The notes under the pieces: generated by a model
What the model saw: the letters and a program-made list of their open reading frames with translations, nothing else
Told to the model about the DNA's origin: nothing
The model's database searches: none
Assembly: GCA_947565185.1 (NCBI GenBank)
Contig: CANODU010000004.1
Location: 23,973 to 87,972, forward strand
Direction: 5' to 3'
DNA length: 64,000 nt
DNA from: an uncultured Eggerthellaceae bacterium
Lineage (GTDB): Bacteria > Actinomycetota > Coriobacteriia > Coriobacteriales > Eggerthellaceae
Translations under genes and position numbers: made by a program
Part shown: positions 43,709-50,018 of the stretch, one piece after another
Layout of the letters: each line of letters opens with the position of its first letter
How positions within the stretch are numbered: the first letter of the stretch is position 1

Positions 43709-45147
43709 CGATTCTCCTTCTCATACATGACCTTGTTCAATGCATTGATATAGGCGCGGACGCTCGATCCGATGATGTCAGTGGAGATGCCGCGTCCTGA
43801 ATAGACTTTGCCGTCGCTCACAAGCTTCACGACGCATTCGCCCATGGCTTCTTGACCTTCGGTGACCGATTGCATCTGCCAGTCATCAAGCTCGAAGGTG
43901 CTTCCCACGATCGAATCTATGGCTGCGAACGCAGCGTCAATGGGACCATCGCCCACAGCGACCTTCTCGATGGCTTCGTCGCCGATCATCATGCGAATGC
44001 TTGCCGTTGCTCTGATGGTGTTGCCGCTGTTGATGGTATAGCGATCCAGCTTGTACGTAGCGGGCACCTGCAAAGCGGCCGATGCAACGATGGCATCGAG
44101 CTCACGGGCGTCAACGCTCTCCTTCTTGGTGGCGATGCGCTGGAACGCTTCGTAGACAAGGGCGATATCCTCCGCAGAGAGGTCATAGCCGAGCTTCGCG
44201 ACAGCATCCGCAATGGCCTCCTGATCGTCGCTTGCCTTCAAGGCGATATCGCTTGCAGTCTCATTCGACACCAAGGTGGCGAAATGGGATTCTTTGCTGA
44301 CAGCAGGATCGCAGATGCGATCGATCTGGCTCATGGTGCGCTGCAGGATGGTCGTCTCGACCTGGCAATCCACCCCATATGCATCACCCTTGAAAGAAAG
44401 CGCCTTGACGAGATTCGGCAGCATCGTCTCTCCAAGCGGATACGAAGTCACCTTTACCTCGCTGGCGCCTTCAGCAATGCCAGCGATGCTCATGGAAACC
44501 GCCATGAACAATTCATCGCTGCAACGGATCCCGAGCACAGGACATACCCCACCTGATGCGCCTTCGGTGAACACCGGGATAGCGCGTCGCAGGCCCGAGA
44601 TGAACTCAGCGAACTCAGCCGGCAGCATGATGCCCGCATCATCGCAAACGGTGACCGTGGTCGCACCGGCCTCGATGGCTGCACAGATGATGCTCTCAAG
44701 GTAATCTCGATCGGTTCGCGTAGCATCTTCGGCAATGAATTCAACATCAGCCGTATGCGCAGAGCATGCTTTGATCGTCCGCGCTGCGGCATCGATGACA
44801 TCAGCGGCTTTCATCCGATGGACATACTCCATGCGGGCAGGACTTGTGGCGATCTGCACCTGCAAACGGGGATGCACTGCCTCAGCTAAGGCACGCCACA
44901 CCTCGTCGATGTCGCTTCCGTCGATCTTCACGGGAACCGCAAGCGTGCAATTCTTGACGATCGAGGCAATGGATTTGATGCGAAGCATGTCAGCTTGGGA
45001 GCTCTCGATGCCTTCGATCTCAACAACAGATACCTTCAGGCTGTCAAGCAGCTTGGCAAGCTCGAGCTTCTCTTTGAAGGAGAGCGCAAGCCCTTTGGCG
45101 GCAGCTGCCTGCTTCATCGTCTCGTCGCTGATGCGAATATCTCTCAT
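43705..45147 (-). CDS. Isopropylmalate-synthase-like protein lacking catalytic metal ligands
   Basis: From ATG 45147 the 480-residue protein aligns end to end with 2-isopropylmalate synthase. QIATSPARMEYVHRM, VEFIAEDATRTDRDYLE and EAGATTVTVCDDAG match the catalytic barrel. The last 115 residues (YTINSGNTIRATASIRM, GDGPIDAAFAAIDSI, GRGISTDIIGSSVRAYI) match the LeuA regulatory domain. The catalytic residues are gone. The DTTLRDGEQ motif reads DETMKQAAA (residues 8-16), the metal HxH reads RCS (208-210), and the NGIGERAGN loop reads SYPLGETML. It is probably a non-catalytic or re-purposed paralogue. A hairpin at 45170-45187 lies just upstream. Confidence 0.85.
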   Translation of the reverse strand: MRDIRISDETMKQAAAAKGLALSFKEKLELAKLLDSLKVSVVEIEGIESSQADMLRIKSIASIVKNCTLAVPVKIDGSDIDEVWRALAEAVHPRLQVQIATSPARMEYVHRMKAADVIDAAARTIKACSAHTADVEFIAEDATRTDRDYLESIICAAIEAGATTVTVCDDAGIMLPAEFAEFISGLRRAIPVFTEGASGGVCPVLGIRCSDELFMAVSMSIAGIAEGASEVKVTSYPLGETMLPNLVKALSFKGDAYGVDCQVETTILQRTMSQIDRICDPAVSKESHFATLVSNETASDIALKASDDQEAIADAVAKLGYDLSAEDIALVYEAFQRIATKKESVDARELDAIVASAALQVPATYKLDRYTINSGNTIRATASIRMMIGDEAIEKVAVGDGPIDAAFAAIDSIVGSTFELDDWQMQSVTEGQEAMGECVVKLVSDGKVYSGRGISTDIIGSSVRAYINALNKVMYEKENR

Positions 45148-45286
45148 AGTCTCGCTTTCTTCTCGCAATGCGGTGCACACGCACCGCACGACCATCCACT
45201 GAACGTCCTGCATGAATGTGCTCGGTGTGGTTGCTAGCTTTACATAAACGCGAGAAATTGCAAGCAGCGAAGATGTGCGGAGGGTG

Positions 45287-45351
45287 TGTATCAGGGGGAC
45301 GGAGGAGTGAGACGCCCGCAGGGCGTCTCACTCCTCCGTCCCCCTGATACA
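45287..45351. repeat. REP-A palindrome, copy 6
   Basis: A 65-bp palindrome, TGTATCAGGGGGACGG to its complement with loop GCA, between the divergent isopropylmalate-synthase-like and antitoxin genes. It ends 27 bases before the antitoxin operator-like repeats. Confidence 0.92.
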
Positions 45352-45377
45352 GCCCTGCTCCGTCCTCGCTGATATAC

Positions 45378-45420
45378 ATACGTACAGATGATGGTATGAT
45401 ATACGTACACCATAAGGAGG
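45378..45420 (+). promoter_or_regulatory. Operator-like repeats and promoter of the toxin-antitoxin pair
   Basis: Two copies of ATACGTAC, each containing the palindrome TACGTA, lie at 45378-45385 and 45401-45408. TATGAT at 45395-45400 between them is a good -10 box, and AAGGAGG at 45414-45420 is the ribosome-binding site. This layout fits autorepression by the antitoxin. Confidence 0.6.
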
Positions 45421-45424
45421 CATC

Positions 45425-45670
45425 ATGAACCAGAAGCTGACCTTGAGCATCGAACAGAGCGCTATCACTCGCGGCAAGCATTATGCCAAGCAGCATGGAC
45501 GCACGCTCTCATCGGTGGTGGAGGATTTCCTGCTCCTGCTCGATCAGCACGATGAAAAACAGGAGAACATGCCCCTCAGCAGCACATTATGCTCCATGGT
45601 TGGTATCGGAGCCGGACCCGTGAGCGAAGAGGATCACCGCGCTCACCGTATAGCCCGAAACACGCTTTGA
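45425..45670 (+). CDS. Antitoxin, DUF6364-like ribbon-helix-helix protein
   Basis: The 81-residue protein NQKLTLSIEQSAITRGKHYA followed by KQHGRTLSSVVEDFLLLL has the beta-strand, helix, helix pattern of small DNA-binding antitoxins of the DUF6364 type. The C-terminal part is more polar and would bind the toxin. The gene lies one base before a PIN-domain toxin gene, the standard order for VapBC-like type II systems. Nothing else in the window resembles it. Confidence 0.82.
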   Translation: MNQKLTLSIEQSAITRGKHYAKQHGRTLSSVVEDFLLLLDQHDEKQENMPLSSTLCSMVGIGAGPVSEEDHRAHRIARNTL

Positions 45671-45671
45671 C

Positions 45672-46103
45672 ATGGATCGCATCTTCATAGACACGAACGT
45701 TGCCCTTGATCTTATCCAAGCGCGAGAGCCTTTTCTGGCTGATGCGCTCTTCCTCTTCGCGCTCAGCGAACGAAAGTCCATCGAGCTCTGCCTGTCCACG
45801 GATTCTCTCAGCACCATCTTCTATGTGGTAGAGAAGAACAAGGACGCGCGTGTAGCACGCGAGGCTGTCTCGAAGCTCTTGGATTTCGTCACTCTTTGCT
45901 CTCTTGATGAAAACGCCGTACTCAAGGGCATGGCACTTGACTTCGCTGACATAGAAGACGCTTTCATCTGCGCCGTGGCTATGGCGGCGAAGGCACGCGT
46001 TATCGTCACGCGCAACGTGAAAGACTTCGCCCAAGCTCCGCTTCCCGTGCAAACACCCCGTGAATTCGTAGCCACCTGGCAAGCCCAAGCACAGACGGGC
46101 TAG
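45672..46103 (+). CDS. PIN-domain ribonuclease toxin
   Basis: The 143-residue protein begins MDRIFIDTNVALDLIQAREP, with the first acidic residue of the PIN active site in DTNV. ALDFADIEDAFICAVA carries the middle acidic residues, and the end RVIVTRNVKDFA is the typical final Asp motif. VapC-like toxins cut tRNA or rRNA. It starts one base after the antitoxin stop. A nested REP-A palindrome follows 28 bases after its stop. Confidence 0.88.
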   Translation: MDRIFIDTNVALDLIQAREPFLADALFLFALSERKSIELCLSTDSLSTIFYVVEKNKDARVAREAVSKLLDFVTLCSLDENAVLKGMALDFADIEDAFICAVAMAAKARVIVTRNVKDFAQAPLPVQTPREFVATWQAQAQTG

Positions 46104-46131
46104 CCTCTTCTTTCCACAGCGAAACCTTAAG

Positions 46132-46246
46132 CGTATCAGGGGGACGGAGGAAGTCTGTATCAGGGAGACGGAGGAGTGAGACATCCTGCGGATGTCTCAC
46201 TCCTCCGTCTCCCTGATACAGACTTCCTCCGTCCCCCTGATACGCC
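46132..46246. repeat. Nested REP-A palindrome: 56-bp perfect arms (copy 7)
   Basis: A 115-bp palindrome with perfectly complementary 56-base arms and a three-base loop TGC. The outer layer (GCGTATCAGGGGGACGGAGG, then AAGTC) encloses a full second element starting TGTATCAGGGAGACGG. It lies between convergent genes: the PIN toxin (ends 46103) and EcfT (ends 46269). Confidence 0.95.
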
Positions 46247-46268
46247 CAATCTGAAGCTGGCAAGCGGT

Positions 46269-47030
46269 CTACGGCACGAGGATGACGGCCACCAGAAGCG
46301 CCACCGCTATCAGCATCACCACCAGATCCACAGCGGAGAACGGATACTGCTTGTACCCGCTCTCGCGCGTTCGCAGATTGAACCCACGCACCTCCGCAGC
46401 AATGGCCGCGCTGTTCGTCTTGCGCACGGAGCTCACCAGAAGCGGTACGCACAGCGGCACCATGAGGCGGATCTTGTTCACGATGCCGCCCTGGTCGAAC
46501 TCAACGCCGCGCGCCGTCTGCGCTTCCATGATGCTCTTCATGTCGTTCATGAACACAGGGATGAAATGCACCGTAGATGCGAATGTGAACGCATACTTAT
46601 AAGGCACATGCAGCACCTTGACCACGGAATTGGACAAGTCGGTCATCTTGGTCACGTAGAACGTGAGGAACAGCGGGATAGCCGCCGCTTCCAGACGCAC
46701 GATGGTGGTCACCGCAGCCATGATCGACCCTGTGCCGATGTATCCCCAGGGCAGTTCCACCAGCACATCTCCAGAGGGGCTGGTCAGCAGCAAGAGCACC
46801 GCCAAGATGACCGAGAACGCAAGCACCGCCTTCATGAGGCCGAGCACAGGACGGAGCATCTGACACGATGCTGCCATGATGATCCCGCAGATGAGCATCC
46901 CACAGAGGAAGAAGATGTTGCTCGTGCAGAAGCAGGTGATGGCGAAGAGCACGGCGAACACGATCTTCGTCACCGGGTTCAAGCGATGGAGCAGCGAATC
47001 GCCCGGCACGTATTCCAGAAATCCGTTCAT
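46269..47030 (-). CDS. ecfT: ECF transporter transmembrane component EcfT
   Basis: The 253-residue protein opens NGFLEYVPGDSLLHRLNPVTKI, the usual EcfT start (P-G-S-hydrophobic-H-R-L-N/D-P), and has about five to six helices. The two coupling motifs that contact the ATPases are present as QTARGVEFD and AEVRGFNLR. RBS AGGAGGTG precedes the ATG, which directly follows the EcfA stop codon. It is the last gene of the cluster S component, two ATPases, EcfT. Confidence 0.92.
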   Translation of the reverse strand: MNGFLEYVPGDSLLHRLNPVTKIVFAVLFAITCFCTSNIFFLCGMLICGIIMAASCQMLRPVLGLMKAVLAFSVILAVLLLLTSPSGDVLVELPWGYIGTGSIMAAVTTIVRLEAAAIPLFLTFYVTKMTDLSNSVVKVLHVPYKYAFTFASTVHFIPVFMNDMKSIMEAQTARGVEFDQGGIVNKIRLMVPLCVPLLVSSVRKTNSAAIAAEVRGFNLRTRESGYKQYPFSAVDLVVMLIAVALLVAVILVP

Positions 47031-47855
47031 CTAGCACACCTCCTGAGCGATGGCAGCTTGCATCTCATCGGTCGTGTTCGCGAAAGCAAGAGGGCTTGTG
47101 GCCAGGCGCTCATCCACAAGCGGCAGCGCCAAGGAGATATCCACGATCTGGGGCGGGATGAGGCTTGCCCGCGTCAGCGTCTGCGGGTTGCGGAGCACAT
47201 CGAACGTGGGGCCGTCATCCACCACTCCTCCCTGGCTCATGACCACGACGCGCTTCGCGAAATCCCCCACCACCTCCATATCGTGGCAGACCATGACGAT
47301 GGTGGTACCCGCCTCATGCAGCCGTCGGATGATGTCCATGACCTTCACGCATTCCTTGTAGTCAAGGCCCGTGGTGGGTTCATCCAGGATGACCACGGGA
47401 GGTGCCAGCACCACGATGGACGCCAGCGCCAGAAGCTGGCGCGTTCCGCGGTTCAGGAGGAACGGATCATCGTCAGGGTCGAACCCGAACTCCTTGATCA
47501 CGCCATCCACGCGCGCCTCTGCATCCGGCCCCACCTCGCCCAGCGCCTTGAAGCCGAAGAGGAGCTCTTCGCGCACGGTGTTCGAACAGATCTGGCTATC
47601 AGGATTCTGGAAGAGGAATCCCACCTGTCGCGCGATCTGGCTGGTCTTGAGCTGCGTAGTGGGCACGCCGTCGATGAGCACCACGCCTGCATCGGGCTTC
47701 AGAAGACCATTCATGAGACGCATGGTCGTGGACTTCCCTGCCCCATTCGTTCCCACGAACGCCACGAATTCGCCGTCTTGGATCTGGAAGCTCACGCCAT
47801 CGAGCACCTTGATATCCGCATCGTAGGATGCATGCACGTCGCGAAATTCGATCAT
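47031..47855 (-). CDS. ECF transporter ATPase (EcfA), first of a pair
   Basis: From ATG 47855 the 274-residue protein starts MIEFRDVHASYDADIKVLDG. Walker A GTNGAGKST is at residues 35-43, the Q-loop is in FLFQNPDSQICSNTV and Walker B is VVILDEPTTGLD. The signature motif is LNRGTRQ instead of LSGGQ, which may be an inactive or altered C-loop. It pairs with the other EcfA, which has a normal signature. The start overlaps the stop of that gene by four bases. Confidence 0.9.
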   Translation of the reverse strand: MIEFRDVHASYDADIKVLDGVSFQIQDGEFVAFVGTNGAGKSTTMRLMNGLLKPDAGVVLIDGVPTTQLKTSQIARQVGFLFQNPDSQICSNTVREELLFGFKALGEVGPDAEARVDGVIKEFGFDPDDDPFLLNRGTRQLLALASIVVLAPPVVILDEPTTGLDYKECVKVMDIIRRLHEAGTTIVMVCHDMEVVGDFAKRVVVMSQGGVVDDGPTFDVLRNPQTLTRASLIPPQIVDISLALPLVDERLATSPLAFANTTDEMQAAIAQEVC

Positions 47856-48691
47856 GCGATCACCTCCATGAGGGCAGAAGTTGCCTCCTGCACATCGCAG
47901 CACACGGGCCCCTCGTAGAGTCCCACGCCAGCCAAGCGGTTCATGAGCGTGGTGGAACGCGGGCAATTGACGCCCAGCTTGAGCAGCTCCTCAGAATGCG
48001 CCAGCACCGCGCGCGGCTCATCGGCGAAGCGGATGGTGCCGCCGTCCACGATGACCAGCATGTCGGCGAATTCGGACAAGAGCGCGATCTTCTGCTCCAC
48101 CACCACGACGGTGGTGCCATGCTCCCACGCATAGCGAGACAGAAGCTGAAAGACAGCGCGCGAGCTGGCTGGATCGAGCTCAGCGGTAGGTTCGTCCAGC
48201 ATCAGCACCTTCGGATGCAGCGCCAGGACCGATGCGATGGCAATCTTTTGCTTCTGGCCGCCGGAAAGGCTGGCGATGACCCGGTGGCGCAGATCTTCGA
48301 TGCCCATGCTTTGAAGCGCTTCGGTCACGCGCTCTTCTATCTGGTCATGCGGCACGCCGAAGTTCTCAAGGCCGTAGAGCACCTCATCCTCCACGATGGA
48401 CGTGACGATCTGCGAATCGATGTCCTGGCAGACGCTACCCACCACCTGCGATATGTCCGTCAGGCTGACATCGCAGGTATCCATGCCGTCTATGGTGACC
48501 GAACCGTAGAAATCCCCCGGATAGCAATGCGGGATGATGCCGTTCATGGCATAGGTCAGCGTGGACTTGCCCGACCCGGCAGCACCGGTGATGCCCACGA
48601 AGCATCCATCAGGGATATCCAGGGTGATGCCCTCCACCACCGGGTGCTCGCTCTCCCGGTAGCGGAAGGTCAGATCATCTATCTGGATCAT
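47852..48691 (-). CDS. ECF transporter ATPase (EcfA), second of the pair
   Basis: The 279-residue protein has Walker A GAAGSGKST, the signature LSGGQKQ, Walker B VLMLDEPTAELD and the H-loop in VVVVEQKIALL. The Q-loop CQDIDSQIVTSIVEDEVLYG shows the ECF-type pattern. AAAGGAG precedes the ATG. It is upstream of the other EcfA and downstream of the S-component gene, separated from it by a short direct repeat. Confidence 0.9.
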   Translation of the reverse strand: MIQIDDLTFRYRESEHPVVEGITLDIPDGCFVGITGAAGSGKSTLTYAMNGIIPHCYPGDFYGSVTIDGMDTCDVSLTDISQVVGSVCQDIDSQIVTSIVEDEVLYGLENFGVPHDQIEERVTEALQSMGIEDLRHRVIASLSGGQKQKIAIASVLALHPKVLMLDEPTAELDPASSRAVFQLLSRYAWEHGTTVVVVEQKIALLSEFADMLVIVDGGTIRFADEPRAVLAHSEELLKLGVNCPRSTTLMNRLAGVGLYEGPVCCDVQEATSALMEVIA

Positions 48692-48732
48692 GTGTCTCCT
48701 TTCCTGAGTCGGTGTGACAGGTTCGCTTGGAT

Positions 48733-48830
48733 CGGATGCGCATCAAGTTCGGATGCGCATCTACAGGTTCTCTCTGCATCGTGGCTCTCCCCGCAGGGCG
48801 GATGCGCATCAAGTTCGGATGCGCATCTAC
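48733..48830. repeat. Two direct copies of a GATGCGCATC repeat unit
   Basis: A unit of two GGATGCGCATC palindromes joined by AAGTTC and ending in TAC is at 48733-48764 and again at 48799-48830. The second copy contains the stop codon of the S-component gene (48827-48829), so the repeat forms the end of that reading frame. Confidence 0.85.
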
Positions 48831-49471
48831 TTTTTCAACACTTTGCGCAGAAGAGGCGTGAGGATCTGCACGAGCACCGCATTGAAGAACGCTGTCCCGA
48901 ACACCATGACCGCATAGGTCACGAAGATGACAGGCAGATCAAGGCCATTCATGAGCCCGACGATGATGGCGAAGGTGTAGCCGGATACCACCGTGGACAG
49001 GAACGTGTTCACGAAAGGATTGATGTCCAGCTTGCCCGCCACCTTCATGGGAATATGGATCAGAAGGCCGCATGCCAGCGCACCCAACACCTCAGAGGGG
49101 ATGTTCACCAATGGCGTTGCATTCAGCATGGGGATCTGGCACATGAGGCCTGCCAACAGACCGATCACCAACGCCTGTCCCACATTCGGACGCGTCAGGA
49201 TGATGGCCAGGCAATACATGGCGATGACGAAATTCGGCTTCATGCCTGCGAACGACAGGAAGCTGGCAACGGTGAGCTTGAGCACCGCACCTGCTGCCAA
49301 GAGCACTGCGATCAAGATGAGATCCTGGATCCCGAGCCCGTGCTTCTCCTGCGTGGTCACCGTGCGCTGCTGTCCCTTCGCCGGTGAAGCTTTGGATGCG
49401 GAGGCCTTCGCTGGCTGGGTCTGTCCCTTCACGGTGCGCGGCGTGCGAGAAGCGGTGTTCGTCTCTGACAT
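48827..49471 (-). CDS. ECF transporter S component, probably tryptophan-specific
   Basis: The 214-residue protein has a hydrophilic N-terminal tail of about 48 residues rich in Lys, Ala and Thr, then five to six helices (DLILIAVLLAAGAVLKLTVA, FAGMKPNFVIAMYCLAIILT, PSEVLGALACGLLIHIP, FVNTFLSTVVSGYTFAIIVG). The GMKPNF and NIPSEV segments resemble the TrpP tryptophan transporters. The T-box leader just upstream, with a candidate UGG specifier, supports tryptophan. AAAGGAAG precedes the ATG. Binding specificity remains a prediction. Confidence 0.82.
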   Translation of the reverse strand: MSETNTASRTPRTVKGQTQPAKASASKASPAKGQQRTVTTQEKHGLGIQDLILIAVLLAAGAVLKLTVASFLSFAGMKPNFVIAMYCLAIILTRPNVGQALVIGLLAGLMCQIPMLNATPLVNIPSEVLGALACGLLIHIPMKVAGKLDINPFVNTFLSTVVSGYTFAIIVGLMNGLDLPVIFVTYAVMVFGTAFFNAVLVQILTPLLRKVLKK

Positions 49472-49550
49472 GATGTCTTCCTTTCTATCTGCTTGCAGGC
49501 CTTTGCCTGCAAGCGCTGCCTTCTCGAATGCCTCGATGCCGCCAGGACAA

Positions 49551-49860
49551 ACAAAAAAGCCTGCCCTTCAAAGTCTTCTTCAAGACCTCAAAGGACAGGC
49601 TTTGAACCTGCGGTGCCACCTTTGCTTGGTTCCTTGCGGAACCCACTCGTGAACGGGCTACCACCCATTCTGCCTCTGACGCGGGCTCACGGTCCAGATA
49701 CTCGGCTTCGTGATGCTTGAAGCCTTTCCCCTTTCCCTCGGCGACCCATTTACCTACTGGCGTTCTGCGGGAATCTCAGCTGCGCCCGCTCTCTGTAAGT
49801 GCCCGGTAAGCTTGACTTTCGCCTCAACGGTTTCGAGCTATTCGATTGGTTGCGTACTCT
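49551..49860 (-). promoter_or_regulatory. T-box leader with candidate UGG (Trp) specifier
   Basis: Reading the - strand, the invariant T-box core AAAGGTGGCACCGCAGG is at about 49623-49607. It is followed by a terminator: GCCTGTCCTT, complement AAGGGCAGGC, then six T (about 49600-49553). Upstream are a GGTTCC-GCAA-GGAACC hairpin, a GGCTTC/GAAGCC hairpin and a stem I with an AGAGAG element. Stem I closes with GGCGA pairing to TCGCC. Immediately 5' of TCGCC is AAATGGG, so UGG followed by a purine sits at the specifier position (49748-49746). Uncharged tRNA-Trp would bind the leader and allow transcription of the ECF genes. Confidence 0.85.
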
Positions 49861-49903
49861 ACCCCAACCAACCCCAGCGCGCAACCCCTTCTTTGCTCAG
49901 CGA

Positions 49904-49984
49904 GCGTATCACGGGGACGGAGGAGTGAGACATCCGCAGGATGTCTCACTCCTCCGTCCCCGTGATACGCGGCCAGCTGGCCGC
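49904..49984. repeat. REP-A palindrome, copy 8, fused to a GCGGCCAGCTGGCCGC hairpin
   Basis: A 67-bp palindrome (49904-49970) starting GCGTATCACGGGG is joined directly to GCGGCCAGCTGGCCGC (49969-49984). It lies between the end of the FtsX-type permease gene and the start of the T-box leader. Confidence 0.9.
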
Positions 49985-50018
49985 ACCCTTAAGGGTTGGA
50001 AACCATCTCATCTACCGG

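Noticed and set aside
43705..45147. Calling the LeuA-like gene 2-isopropylmalate synthase (leuA)
   Set aside because: All recognisable metal-binding and catalytic residues are substituted, and no leuB, leuC or leuD gene is nearby.
46176..47918. A 580-codon open frame on the + strand across the EcfT/EcfA region
   Set aside because: It is antisense to clear EcfT and EcfA genes, is extremely rich in His and Arg, starts inside a REP-A palindrome and matches no family. It is a shadow frame of GC-rich codons.
47828..49387. A 519-codon + strand open frame across the ECF ATPase and S-component genes
   Set aside because: Same His/Arg-rich shadow composition, antisense to well-supported genes.
49493..49928. 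Small + strand frames in the gap upstream of the ECF S component
   Set aside because: They lie within the T-box leader, whose core, hairpins and terminator on the - strand explain the conservation.
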